Source of the DNA: Kluyvera sp046569695
GTDB lineage: Bacteria > Pseudomonadota > Gammaproteobacteria > Enterobacterales > Enterobacteriaceae
Assembly: GCF_046569695.1 (NCBI RefSeq)
Contig: NZ_JBKHUI010000004.1
Location: 1-64,000 of the forward strand
DNA: 64,000 nucleotides
Direction: 5' to 3'
Position 1 is the first letter of the stretch. Every line of letters starts with the position of its first letter. Both the position numbers and the translations under genes were made by a program. Positions 35,715 through 45,011 of this stretch are shown in pieces. The notes under the pieces were generated by a model. It was not told the origin of the DNA. It saw only the letters and a program-made list of their open reading frames with translations, and searched no databases.

Positions 35715-36512
35715 ATGAATATCGAGCAACTGAAGTCTCATGCATTGAGCGCGCGCCGTGACATTGTCAGCATGATTTATGAGTCGGGTATTGGTCACCC
35801 CGGAGGCGCCCTTTCCATCATTGATATCCTGACATGGATCTACAATGAAGAAGTAGATTTATCCGCAATGCCGCGCGCCCGGGTCGTAATGAGTAAAGGC
35901 CATGCCGTAGCCGCGCAATACGCCATGCTCTACCAGAAAGGGAAAATAGACCGTAGCGAATTCAGTACGTTCCGTCAGATTAACTCTCGTTTACAGGGCC
36001 ACCCCAGCATCAAATCGCTGCCCGAAGTCGATGCCACAACCGGGCTATTAGGCCAGGGATTGTCCATCGCTTTCGGGATGGCTGCGGCCAAAAGACAGCG
36101 CGGTGAAACTCAACGTGTCTTCGCCATTCTTGGTGACGGTGAAATGCATGAAGGACAAATCTGGGAGACGTTACAGCAGGCGGGGCATATGAAGATAGAC
36201 AACCTGGTGGCAATTATCGACTACAACGGCTTCTCTTCGCACGACCCGGTGAATCAGGTCATCAACCTGGAACCCCTTGCAGATAAAGTTCGCCATTTCG
36301 GTTGGCACGTCCTGGAACTGCAAAATGGCAACGATATGCATCAGGTTGCCGACACGCTGATGCTATCCCGCCATCTTAAAGGAAAACCCATCGCCATTAT
36401 CGCCCACACCACTAAAGGCTGCGGCGTGAGCTACATGGAAAACAACGGCGACTGGCATTCCAAAACCCCAACAACCGAGCAGTATCAGCAGGCAATGGAG
36501 GAGTTGCAATGA
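35715..36512 (+). CDS. Transketolase N-terminal (TPP-binding) subunit
   Basis: A 265-aa protein equal to the first third of a transketolase. His28 lies in SGIGHPGG. Further motifs are SKGHAVAAQ, LLGQGLSIAFG and the TPP/metal motif GDGEMHEG starting at residue 140, followed by DYNG. A HTTKGCGV motif near the end completes the substrate channel. All expected active-site motifs are intact, so it should work with the downstream C-terminal subunit. The stop overlaps the next start by four bases, favouring 1:1 synthesis. Confidence 0.9.
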   Translation: MNIEQLKSHALSARRDIVSMIYESGIGHPGGALSIIDILTWIYNEEVDLSAMPRARVVMSKGHAVAAQYAMLYQKGKIDRSEFSTFRQINSRLQGHPSIKSLPEVDATTGLLGQGLSIAFGMAAAKRQRGETQRVFAILGDGEMHEGQIWETLQQAGHMKIDNLVAIIDYNGFSSHDPVNQVINLEPLADKVRHFGWHVLELQNGNDMHQVADTLMLSRHLKGKPIAIIAHTTKGCGVSYMENNGDWHSKTPTTEQYQQAMEELQ

Positions 36513-37423
36513 TGAAAGCACCCCGCGATGAAATCGGTCATGCTCTGATCGCCCTGAAGCAAAAAGGCTACCCGATTGTCGCCATCGATAGCGATTTAGC
36601 CAGCTCCACGCGCACCGACCAATTTGAAACGGCCTATCCCGATGCATTCTTTGAAATGGGCATTGCCGAAGGCTCAGCCATGAGCTTCGCCATTGGTCAG
36701 GCGCTGGAAGGCAACATCCCCTTTTACGTGAATTTCGCGATGTTCGTGACCGGAACAGCATGGACCCAGCTGCGACAGGCCTGCTACGCCAAAGCAAACA
36801 TTAAGCTCGTGGGCAGCCACCCGGGTATGGATGATGGCCCAGACGGCGCATCGCACCACGCGCTAGAAGATCTGGCGCTGACGCGTGTCCTTCCCGGCCT
36901 GACGATTTTAACCCCAGCGGATGCCGAAGAGGTTGCGGAGGCATTTGAACAGGCGGTGAGCATCAAAGGGCCGGTCTACATCCGCGTAGCGCGTGAACCC
37001 ATGCCAGTACGAGATAAGTCTGTCGTCCCGCGGGTGAGAGATATCGCCGCTATTGCTGATAGTGGCAATGACTTTGCGATTATCTTTGAAGGGACCGTAC
37101 TTGAACAGGCCACCGAGGGGTATGAAAAGCTCCTTGCCAGCGGGAAAAAAGGGAAACTGATCCACGTGGCCACGCTGAAGCCGTTCAATCAACAGGCTCT
37201 CTATGCGCTGATTGAAGGGTGCCCAGTAATCGCCTCACTGGAGAATCATACGGTCAACGGTGGGCTTGGCGGGCAGATAGCCGAAACGCTGGCGCAAGTT
37301 GCCCATCCCGCCCGCCTGACTCGTCTGGGAACACAAGATACCTTCACTGAGTCCGGGAACAGTCGGCAGTTAAAGACAAAATACGGAATTTCCGGCGACG
37401 CGCTGTACCGCGCGCTCAGCTAA
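36509..37423 (+). CDS. Transketolase C-terminal (pyrimidine-binding) subunit
   Basis: A 304-aa protein containing the pyrimidine-binding (Pyr) domain and C-terminal domain of transketolase. The cofactor-activating glutamate is Glu54 in FEMGIAEGSAM. Histidines 116-117 in DGASHHALED correspond to the substrate-binding loop. With its upstream partner it would form an (alpha-beta)2 transketolase moving two-carbon ketol units between phosphosugars. Translation starts inside the end of the preceding gene (ATGATG). The closest functional comparison is two-subunit transketolases in sugar-catabolism clusters. Confidence 0.9.
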   Translation: MMKAPRDEIGHALIALKQKGYPIVAIDSDLASSTRTDQFETAYPDAFFEMGIAEGSAMSFAIGQALEGNIPFYVNFAMFVTGTAWTQLRQACYAKANIKLVGSHPGMDDGPDGASHHALEDLALTRVLPGLTILTPADAEEVAEAFEQAVSIKGPVYIRVAREPMPVRDKSVVPRVRDIAAIADSGNDFAIIFEGTVLEQATEGYEKLLASGKKGKLIHVATLKPFNQQALYALIEGCPVIASLENHTVNGGLGGQIAETLAQVAHPARLTRLGTQDTFTESGNSRQLKTKYGISGDALYRALS

Positions 37424-37432
37424 CAAGGACCC

Positions 37433-37456
37433 AGCCACCCATAGCATCGGGTGGCT
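37433..37456 (+). other. Intercistronic hairpin before the PTS IIA gene
   Basis: A perfect 8-bp stem (AGCCACCC/GGGTGGCT) with an 8-base loop sits in the 53-bp gap between the transketolase and IIA genes, followed by TTTA. It could protect the upstream mRNA or attenuate expression of IIA. Confidence 0.55.
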
Positions 37457-37476
37457 TTACCATCAGGAGACTCATT

Positions 37477-37914
37477 ATGGGTAATGCGCTCTTTGCCGCT
37501 CGACAGTTCACCGCTCGAAAACTCGATTGGCGCAGTGCCGTTAAGCTTGCTTGCCAACCGCTGGAAGAGCAAGGCGATATCAGCGCTAGCTATGCGCAAG
37601 CTATCATCAGTACTACCGAGCAAAGCGGCCCCTGGTACATTCTTAGTCCTGAATTTGCGCTGCCGCATGCTCGTCCAGAAGAAGGGGTGTTAAGCCAGCA
37701 GAGTCGTCTGTCGCTACTTTGCTGCGCCGAAGCCGTAGCCTTTCCCGGCCACCCTGACGTACGATTGATTGTGGTGCTGGCCGCAGCGAACGGCGACCAG
37801 CATATTCAGACCATCCAGCGACTGGTCTGCTGGCTAGATGAGGATAACCATTTAGACCATCTGGCTAGCGTCAGCAGCCAGCAGCAGTTCGCCTTGCTGA
37901 CCGCCAACCGATAA
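37477..37914 (+). CDS. PTS IIA component (mannitol/ascorbate-type EIIA)
   Basis: A 145-aa cytosolic EIIA of the PTS_EIIA_2 class. The phosphorylated histidine is His64 in FALPHARPEEG, the UlaC-like active-site motif. It takes phosphate from HPr and gives it to the IIB cysteine encoded at the start of the operon. As the last gene it is followed by a hairpin at 37921-37949. Together IIB, IIC and IIA make a complete permease. Confidence 0.88.
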   Translation: MGNALFAARQFTARKLDWRSAVKLACQPLEEQGDISASYAQAIISTTEQSGPWYILSPEFALPHARPEEGVLSQQSRLSLLCCAEAVAFPGHPDVRLIVVLAAANGDQHIQTIQRLVCWLDEDNHLDHLASVSSQQQFALLTANR

Positions 37915-37920
37915 CCGCCC

Positions 37921-37949
37921 AGGGGATCGTTCTCCTTTGATCCCCTTTG
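37921..37949 (+). terminator. Terminator of the PTS/transketolase operon
   Basis: The stem AGGGGATC/GATCCCCT with a 10-base loop and TTT tail lies 7 bp after the IIA stop and before the convergent ycaM end. Confidence 0.6.
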
Positions 37950-37955
37950 CTCGCT

Positions 37956-39377
37956 CTAACGTTGTTTGCGTGCCAGCAGCGGGAAGATCAGCCCTAATCC
38001 CACCAGCACAAACGGCGTGGCGACGTTAAGCGACAGCTGGAAAGCCCACTCAGGCGTAAAGGCGGCCATCTTCGGGAAGATACCGGTCAGACAGGCAAAC
38101 GCGGTAAACAGGAAGCACCATACGCCAACGGTCAGCGCAAGCTTCCGGTTGCGGATAAAGACATACTCCGACTGGTATTTCTGCCCCAGACGAATCACCG
38201 CAATAAACGCCACGAACACCCACAGATAGCGCAGCGGCATCACTACTGAGTTCAGGTTCAACAGCCATTTGTAGAGATCGTTCATATCACCGATGCCGAG
38301 CGTCGGCAGCATAATCAGCAGCGCCACCAGCACCAGCGTTAACAAGTAGCCATTGACTGGCGTACCCGATGCATTGGTTTTGCAGAGCTTCTGCGGGATA
38401 TAGCGACTGTCGGCATCGCTGAGCAGTACCTTCAACGGTGCATCAATCGAGAACACCAGCGCGGCAATCTGTCCCAGAGTGTTCGCGATGGCGTAAATCA
38501 CCATCAGGGTGTTGCCCATATGGTAGTAATCGCCCAGTTTCTGGAATGCGTAATACTGGCCGTTCGCCATCAGGTCGTTAGGAATATTGTTTGAGTCGAA
38601 CATCATCCCCATCGCCAACGATCCGAGGATGGCGCACACGGCAACCATCACCGCCAGGAAGATCATCCCACGCGGGAACTCTTTGCCTGGATTACGGGTG
38701 TTATTGACGTAAGGCGAGATTTTTTCCGCGCCGCCCACGGCAAATACCAGCATCGAGATAGTGGTGATATAGGTGAAGTCAAAGTGCGGGATAAAGGTTT
38801 GCCAGGTGATGTTGGTGGTGGCAATTTTCACCTCAGTAATAGCGGGGGCCGTGACCGCCATCACCACGTACAGCAGCGACATCACGAACATGGCGATTCC
38901 GGCAATCGATCCTACCAGCTTCAGCGATTTCATCCCTCGGGATGCTACCCACATGAAGAAGACGAAAAGCACCAGCGTGAAGCCCTGGAGCGCCACCACG
39001 CCATACTCGGTGATAAGCGAGCCATTTCCCTTTATCGCCCAACCGAGCGCAATCAGGATGGCCTGAGGCTTCTGCGCGAGATAGGGAATATGGACGACCC
39101 AGTAAGTCCAGGCAGCCAGATAGGCCAGCCCCGGACCCATCGTATTTTTAATCCAGGTACTGACGCCCCCCTTACCGTCTTTAAAGGTCGAACCAAGCTG
39201 ACCGACGATAAGCGCATAGGGCGTGAAATAGAGCGCGAAGATAAATAACCATGAGAAAACAACCACCAGCCCCTGGTTGGCGTAGTTGTTGACGACGTTG
39301 CCGAAACCCCAAACCGTAATAAACGACATCAGCGCGATGTTATACCACCGCAGCTGCTTTTCTTGTTCGCTTGCCAT
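37956..39377 (-). CDS. ycaM: APC-family amino-acid transporter YcaM
   Basis: A 473-aa inner-membrane transporter of the amino acid-polyamine-organocation superfamily, nearest to glutamate:GABA-antiporter-like (GadC-type) proteins. About twelve hydrophobic helices are visible, beginning at about residue 12 (ALMSFITVWGFGNV). E. coli YcaM is 476 aa and also adjoins ycaD. Substrate unknown. It lies downstream of ycaD on the same strand across a 248-bp gap and converges on the PTS operon. Confidence 0.9.
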   Translation of the reverse strand: MASEQEKQLRWYNIALMSFITVWGFGNVVNNYANQGLVVVFSWLFIFALYFTPYALIVGQLGSTFKDGKGGVSTWIKNTMGPGLAYLAAWTYWVVHIPYLAQKPQAILIALGWAIKGNGSLITEYGVVALQGFTLVLFVFFMWVASRGMKSLKLVGSIAGIAMFVMSLLYVVMAVTAPAITEVKIATTNITWQTFIPHFDFTYITTISMLVFAVGGAEKISPYVNNTRNPGKEFPRGMIFLAVMVAVCAILGSLAMGMMFDSNNIPNDLMANGQYYAFQKLGDYYHMGNTLMVIYAIANTLGQIAALVFSIDAPLKVLLSDADSRYIPQKLCKTNASGTPVNGYLLTLVLVALLIMLPTLGIGDMNDLYKWLLNLNSVVMPLRYLWVFVAFIAVIRLGQKYQSEYVFIRNRKLALTVGVWCFLFTAFACLTGIFPKMAAFTPEWAFQLSLNVATPFVLVGLGLIFPLLARKQR

Positions 39378-39625
39378 AAATTCCGTTCCTTGAATGTTAT
39401 TATTCGCGAGTGCGATTTTTTTCGACGGAGATTATGCGAGTACTATTCCAAAATGGATAACGTAGACGTGCAAAATTCCAACATCTCGCACATTTAATCG
39501 GGTTTATTTTCTGGAAGTCAGAGGAATATAGGCTCGCCCTCACCTACGCAAAAGCAGCACAGCATCACTGAGTATAGTGATGCTGGAAGATTGGCGCGTT
39601 ACGTTGCCACAACGCGCCTACAGGA
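39378..39625. other. Spacer between ycaD and ycaM
   Basis: This 248-bp stretch holds no recognisable gene. A perfect 8-bp inverted repeat (GGCGCGTT at 39594-39601 and its complement at 39612-39619) lies close to the ycaD stop, without a clear T-run; it may be a transcript-end structure. The rest presumably includes the ycaM promoter. Confidence 0.5.
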
Positions 39626-40777
39626 TCAGGCGTGGGCCACCGGCGTAGGATGATGCCCGGCTTTGCGCAGCAGCATCATCAGATAGACGAACGATACCCC
39701 GGCAATCATGATAAACAGCAGGTTATCAGAGTAGTTTTGCATCAGCATCGCCGTCAGCGACGGCCCAACCAGGCTACCAATGGTATAGCTCAGCAGCAGC
39801 GCCTGATTCATGGAGACCAGCTGATGATGCTCCACTTTCTCACACGCCCAGGCCATCGCTACCGGATACAGCGTGAATCCCGCTGCGCCGAGGATAAATA
39901 GCGCCGGTGCCATCGCGGCCTGACTCAGCATACCCAGGCAGCCGACAATCACCACAAAGACCTGCACGCGCAGTACCATCAGGCGGCCATAGCGGTCTGC
40001 CAGACGGCCAATCGGCCACTGCCCCAGAATGCCGGCGCTGACCATCACCGCCATCCAGAATCCAATCCCGGAGTCACTGACGCCGCGGTGATTCAGGTAC
40101 AGCGGCATCAGGCCATAGAGTGAGCCCAGCACGATACCGGAAATAATGCAGCCATTTACACCCAGACGTGCCTGACGCAGTTTGAACATCGGCCAGACGC
40201 GTGTGCTTGCGTCCTGCGCGTCCTCCTGCTGGTTCAGGATTCGGGTAAACAGCAGCGGTAAAATACCCGCCAGCACCACGCCGGTCATCAGCGGAAGAAT
40301 GGTCGCCATGTCCGTCGGCAGGCGGCTAACGATAATCTGCCCCAGCACGGTACCGATGTAATACATCATCATATAGGCCGCCAGCAGACGGCCACGGTTG
40401 CGCGAAGTGCCGCTACACATCAGCGCACTCTCCACCACCACCCAAATCATGGCGCAGCCAACGCCCGCGATAAAGCGCCAGAACATCCAGCTCCAGAAAC
40501 CCACCATAAAGCCCAGCCCAACGCAGCCCGCGGCGAAAATCAGCGACGCAATGTAGTAGCTGAAATTAAAGCCAAGGCGCTTAATCAGTCGCCCAGTGAG
40601 CATGGTACCCACCAGGTTGCCGGTAAAATAGGACGAGCTGACCACTCCCACCTGCCAGGTTGGCAAGTTTTCATGGGCGAGCCAGAGCGGGACGAGCGTG
40701 TTTAATACCGCGATCGCCAGCGTCAATAAGAGTAAGCCACAGAGCAACAATAGCACTGGGCGAGTATAGGTGGACAT
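39626..40777 (-). CDS. ycaD: MFS transporter YcaD
   Basis: A 383-aa major facilitator superfamily protein with twelve predicted helices. The MFS loop motif appears as GRLIKRLGF after helix 2 and as GRLADRYGR between helices 8 and 9. E. coli YcaD is 382 aa. Substrate unknown. Neighbouring genes do not suggest a pathway. It is transcribed away from the dms operon end. Confidence 0.92.
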   Translation of the reverse strand: MSTYTRPVLLLLCGLLLLTLAIAVLNTLVPLWLAHENLPTWQVGVVSSSYFTGNLVGTMLTGRLIKRLGFNFSYYIASLIFAAGCVGLGFMVGFWSWMFWRFIAGVGCAMIWVVVESALMCSGTSRNRGRLLAAYMMMYYIGTVLGQIIVSRLPTDMATILPLMTGVVLAGILPLLFTRILNQQEDAQDASTRVWPMFKLRQARLGVNGCIISGIVLGSLYGLMPLYLNHRGVSDSGIGFWMAVMVSAGILGQWPIGRLADRYGRLMVLRVQVFVVIVGCLGMLSQAAMAPALFILGAAGFTLYPVAMAWACEKVEHHQLVSMNQALLLSYTIGSLVGPSLTAMLMQNYSDNLLFIMIAGVSFVYLMMLLRKAGHHPTPVAHA

Positions 40778-40998
40778 GGGTTCAAACCGTGAGGATAGAC
40801 AGATTTCGTGCGCATCATGCCACCGCCAAAAACATTGTCAATCCACCTGATTTCAGCGATTCAGGGCTTTATGACTCAACGATTGACGTTTCTTATTCAA
40901 CGCATCGATAAGCATCGTTTAAGTTATCTTATTATTTTGTTTTTATTGAAAAATAGGAGAAACAATCGAGGAAGGTTCAGTTGAAAAAATTCATGGAC

Positions 40999-41026
40999 AA
41001 AAAGTGCCAGGGCACGTGGCCCTGGC
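40999..41026 (-). terminator. Terminator of dmsABC
   Basis: On the minus strand the perfect stem GCCAGGGC/GCCCTGGC with a 5-base loop is followed by ACTTTTTG, 13 bp beyond the dmsC stop. Confidence 0.85.
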
Positions 41027-41038
41027 AGCTTATTTTGC

Positions 41039-41902
41039 TTAACTAGCGACCGCCATACCGACGGTCATGTGCAGGCCATAGAAAACACCGCGACCCAGCA
41101 TCTCCCCCACCAGCACCAACACAAACGCCAGACTCAGCAACGGCAACGCAGGCTGGTAGCCTTTGAGCTGCGGCGCCACCCAGCAAACCAGCGCCAGGGC
41201 GATGGCGACAATACGCCACGCCATCAGCGAGCCATAGTCAGGCACCAGGGCCGAAGCCTGCTGAATTGAGCTTTGAATCGACGCCAACTCTACGCCCTGC
41301 ATCGTGGTGACAATCACGCTCACCACCAGTGCCGCCAGGCTGATAACCGGAAGCAGACGCATGCCCCAACCTTCAACGCCTGCCCAGCGCAGCAGCAGAT
41401 AACCGAGCAGCGGGCCGCCGATGAACAGCGTCAGGAAGAAGCTCAGCGGCGTCCAGATGGTGTACCAGGTGGGTACGGTATCAATGGTGTTATAGACGCG
41501 CACCATCATCCAGACAAACATCACACCCAGTACCGCCGTCACCACCAGCCATACGCTGCGCAGCGCGCAGGAAAGCTTATTGGTGACCGCCAGCAGCCAG
41601 CCGATACCGCCGACGGCAAAGAAGATTGCGCCACTGGCAATTTCGTTACTCAGCGAGGAGGCACCTACGCGGTTCAGCGAGTTAAAGGCACGCATCGGTG
41701 AACCGAGGTGCATGGTCGAAGCGATAAAGCCAATGCCCATCAGCACCCACAGCGCAAACATACTCAGCACTATGCGCTGCTGCTTTTCACGAGGCAGTTG
41801 CCCTTTCATCAATGCCAGCGCCAGAACGATAAATCCGCCCGCCACACATTGCCCAAATACCGTGAAGATCATCAACGGCCATTCATGCCATCCACTTCCC
41901 AT
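41039..41902 (-). CDS. dmsC: Dimethyl sulfoxide reductase membrane anchor subunit DmsC
   Basis: Inner-membrane subunit that anchors DmsAB and oxidises menaquinol. From the ATG at 41900-41902 it is 287 aa, the E. coli length, starting MGSGWHEWPL. Eight transmembrane helices are apparent. The in-frame extension of 19 codons upstream overlaps dmsB and is not conserved. It follows dmsB with essentially no gap. Confidence 0.97.
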   Translation of the reverse strand: MGSGWHEWPLMIFTVFGQCVAGGFIVLALALMKGQLPREKQQRIVLSMFALWVLMGIGFIASTMHLGSPMRAFNSLNRVGASSLSNEIASGAIFFAVGGIGWLLAVTNKLSCALRSVWLVVTAVLGVMFVWMMVRVYNTIDTVPTWYTIWTPLSFFLTLFIGGPLLGYLLLRWAGVEGWGMRLLPVISLAALVVSVIVTTMQGVELASIQSSIQQASALVPDYGSLMAWRIVAIALALVCWVAPQLKGYQPALPLLSLAFVLVLVGEMLGRGVFYGLHMTVGMAVAS

Positions 41903-41903
41903 C

Positions 41904-42521
41904 TCACACCTCCTTCGGATTGGCCAGATAGCCAGTGGTATCGCCGCACGGACGTGCATTGGCGTTGGGTTTAATCACAATGCTGGGTTTGGTGAAGTGC
42001 GCGGACGGCAGCGGCGCCACCGCCGCCAGTTGCCCGTACTTCTGACGCAACGCTTCGATAGGACCAAAGTCCAGTGCACGCAGCGGACAGGATTCCACGC
42101 AAATCGGCTTTTTGCCTTCCGCCACACGCTCATGACAGCCGTCGCATTTGGTCATATGACCTTTGGCTTCGTTGTACTGCGGCGCACCGTACGGGCAGGC
42201 CATATGGCAGTAACGACAGCCTATGCAGACATCTTCGTTAACCACCACAAAGCCGTCTTCGCGTTTGTGCATCGCGCCGCTTGGGCACACTTTGGTACAG
42301 GCCGGATCTTCACAGTGGTTACAGGCGATGGACAGATAGTAAGCAAAGACGTTCTGATTCCAGACGCCGTTGTCCTCCTGCCAGTCGCCGCCTGCGTATT
42401 CGTAAATACGACGGAAGCTAACATCAGGAGTTAAGTCTTTGTAATCTTTACAGGCCAGCTCACAGGTTTTACAACCGGTGCAACGAGCGGAGTCAATAAA
42501 AAAGCCATATTGGGTAGTCAT
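41904..42521 (-). CDS. dmsB: Dimethyl sulfoxide reductase iron-sulfur subunit DmsB
   Basis: Electron-transfer subunit carrying four [4Fe-4S] clusters between DmsC and DmsA. The 205 aa contain the four cysteine groups: CTGCKTCELAC, CNHCEDPACTKVC, CIGCRYCHMAC and a last set in CDGCHERV with CVESCP. Length equals E. coli. It sits 10 bp after dmsA and directly before dmsC in the operon. Confidence 0.98.
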   Translation of the reverse strand: MTTQYGFFIDSARCTGCKTCELACKDYKDLTPDVSFRRIYEYAGGDWQEDNGVWNQNVFAYYLSIACNHCEDPACTKVCPSGAMHKREDGFVVVNEDVCIGCRYCHMACPYGAPQYNEAKGHMTKCDGCHERVAEGKKPICVESCPLRALDFGPIEALRQKYGQLAAVAPLPSAHFTKPSIVIKPNANARPCGDTTGYLANPKEV

Positions 42522-42531
42522 CGGTTACTCC

Positions 42532-44976
42532 TTACACCTTCTCAACCTGGACAAGGTTCGTGTGCGATGGGTTGCCTTTCGCCAGCGGCGACGGACGTTG
42601 GGTGGTCAGCACGTTAATGCTCCCTGCCTGGTCGATACCTTTAGCATCCGGGTTGTACCAAGCCCCCTCACCCAGCGCGACGATGCCCGGCATCATGCGC
42701 GGCGTTACCTTAGCTTCAATATGCACTTCTCCACGGTCATTAAAGATACGCACGCGATCGCCATTGGCGATACCGCGTTTCTTCGCATCCAGTGGGTTGA
42801 TCCACATCTCCTGACGACAGGCAGCTTTCAGTACATCAACGTTGCCGTAGGTTGAGTGAACGCGAGCTTTGTAGTGGAAACCGGTCAGCTGCAGCGGGAA
42901 TTTCTCGGCCAGCGGATCGTTGTAGTTCTCAAAACCAGGGGTGTAGATCGGTAACGGATCGATAACATCGCCTTCAGGCAGCTCCCAGGTCGCGGCAATT
43001 TTTGCCAGCTCCTGCGAGTAGATCTCAATTTTCCCTGACGGCGTGGTCAACGGGTTAGCCTGCGGATCTTCGCGGAAGGCTTTGTAGGCCACGTGATGCC
43101 CTTCCGGATCACGCTGCTTGAAGATGCCCTGTTTACGGAAGGTATCGAAGTCAGGCAGTTCCGGCACGGCCTGACGAGAAAGCTCATGCAGATGCCGCAT
43201 CCACCCTTCCTGCGTCCGCCCTTCGGTGAACTGCTGCTCTACGCCCATACGTTTCGCCAGCTCGGTGGTCATCTCATAGATCGTTTTGCACTCAAAGCGC
43301 GGTTTGATGACCTGATCGGTAAAGATAACGTAGGACATGTTGCCGCAGGAGGCATCCAGCGCGAAATCCATCTGTTCAGACGCGGTGCAGTCTGGCAGCA
43401 GGATATCGGCATATTTTGCCGACGACGTCATGTGGCAGTCAATCACCACAATCATTTCGCATTTCTTATCGTCCTGCAGAATTTCATGAGTACGGTTGAT
43501 TTCAGAGTGCTGGTTAATCAGGCAGTTGCCAGCGTAGTTCCAGATCATTTTGATCGGTACATCCAGCTTGTCTTTGCCACGAACGCCATCACGCAGCGCC
43601 GTCATTTCCGGCCCACGGACGATCGCATCAGTCCACATAAACATAGAAATGCTGGTCTGTACCGGGTTTTCCAGCGTTGGCATACGCTCAAACGGCACCT
43701 CATAGGAGCCTTCACGCGCACCGCTATTGCCACCGTTGATCCCGACGTTACCGGTCAGAATCGACAGCATGGAGATAGCACGGGTGGCAATTTCGCCGTT
43801 AGCATGACGCTGCGGACCCCAACCCTGGGAGATATAGGCTGGTTTCGCTAGCGCAATTTCGCGCGCCAGCTTAACGATACGCTCCGCTGGAATACCGGTA
43901 ATGGTGGATGCCCACTCCGGCGTTTTCGCCGTGGTATCGCTGCCCTGCCCAAGAATATAGGCTTTGTAGTGACCGTTGGCAGGAGCGCCTTCCGGGAGCG
44001 TTTTTTCATCGTAGCCGACACAGTATTTGTCGAGGAATGGCTGATCGACCAGGTTTTCGGTGATCATCACCCACGCCAGCGCCGAAACCAGGGCCGCATC
44101 GGTGCCCGGGCGGATTGGGATCCACTCATCTTCGCGCCCGGCACCGGTATCGGTATAACGCGGGTCAACGATAATCATGCGCGCATTAGATTTCTGACGC
44201 GCCTGCTCCAGATAGTAGGTCACCCCGCCGCCGCTCATACGCGTTTCGCCAGGGTTATTACCAAACAGCACGACCAGCTTACTGTTTTCGATATCTGACG
44301 GACTGTTACCGTCCGCCCAACCGCCGTAGGTGTAGTTCAGGCCCGCGGCAATCTGTGCGGAAGAGTAGTCACCGTAGTGGTTCAGATAGCCACCGCAGCA
44401 GTTCATCAGACGTGCAACCAGCGTTTTACCCGGCGGCCAGGAGCGAGTCAGCGTACCACCGAGGGTACCGGTACCGTAGTTAAGATAGATAGATTCATTA
44501 CCGTAATCTTTGATCAGGCGTTTCATATTGTCGGCAATGGTATCAAAGGCTTCTTCCCAGCTGATGCGCTCGAATTTGCCTTCACCGCGTTTGCCTACCC
44601 GCTTCATCGGGTACTTCAGACGGTCCGGGTTATAAACGCGACGACGCATGGATCGACCGCGCAGACAGGCACGAACCTGATGCAGGCCATCGTAGTTATC
44701 ATCGCCGGTGTTATCCGTTTCGACGTATTTAATCTCGCCATCGACAACATGCATGCGCAGCGGGCAGCGGCTTCCACAGTTTACCGTACACGCACTCCAG
44801 GTCACGCGCTCTACCGCCGTGGTTGGCGCAATCGCCTCTGCGGCGTGCGCAATACGGCTGAAGGGAAGCGTAAACGCACTGCTGGCCATCGCCAGTCCGC
44901 CTATGGCCGTGGTTTTCATCAAACCACGACGGCTGACCTCAGTTGCCAGTAAAGCATCGGGGGTTTCAGTTTTCAT
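42532..44976 (-). CDS. dmsA: Dimethyl sulfoxide reductase catalytic subunit DmsA
   Basis: Molybdenum-bis-MGD enzyme that reduces DMSO and related S- and N-oxides as anaerobic terminal acceptors. The Tat signal SRRGLMK is at residues 15-21 with cleavage after the AHA near residue 45. A [4Fe-4S] motif CTVNCGSRC follows. The total of 814 aa equals E. coli DmsA. Because it carries the Tat signal, the folded DmsAB complex is exported and held by DmsC. FNR and ModE boxes lie upstream. Confidence 0.98.
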   Translation of the reverse strand: MKTETPDALLATEVSRRGLMKTTAIGGLAMASSAFTLPFSRIAHAAEAIAPTTAVERVTWSACTVNCGSRCPLRMHVVDGEIKYVETDNTGDDNYDGLHQVRACLRGRSMRRRVYNPDRLKYPMKRVGKRGEGKFERISWEEAFDTIADNMKRLIKDYGNESIYLNYGTGTLGGTLTRSWPPGKTLVARLMNCCGGYLNHYGDYSSAQIAAGLNYTYGGWADGNSPSDIENSKLVVLFGNNPGETRMSGGGVTYYLEQARQKSNARMIIVDPRYTDTGAGREDEWIPIRPGTDAALVSALAWVMITENLVDQPFLDKYCVGYDEKTLPEGAPANGHYKAYILGQGSDTTAKTPEWASTITGIPAERIVKLAREIALAKPAYISQGWGPQRHANGEIATRAISMLSILTGNVGINGGNSGAREGSYEVPFERMPTLENPVQTSISMFMWTDAIVRGPEMTALRDGVRGKDKLDVPIKMIWNYAGNCLINQHSEINRTHEILQDDKKCEMIVVIDCHMTSSAKYADILLPDCTASEQMDFALDASCGNMSYVIFTDQVIKPRFECKTIYEMTTELAKRMGVEQQFTEGRTQEGWMRHLHELSRQAVPELPDFDTFRKQGIFKQRDPEGHHVAYKAFREDPQANPLTTPSGKIEIYSQELAKIAATWELPEGDVIDPLPIYTPGFENYNDPLAEKFPLQLTGFHYKARVHSTYGNVDVLKAACRQEMWINPLDAKKRGIANGDRVRIFNDRGEVHIEAKVTPRMMPGIVALGEGAWYNPDAKGIDQAGSINVLTTQRPSPLAKGNPSHTNLVQVEKV

Positions 44977-45011
44977 GGACTCTCACTTCGTTGCTAACAT
45001 TGAAAACATGA

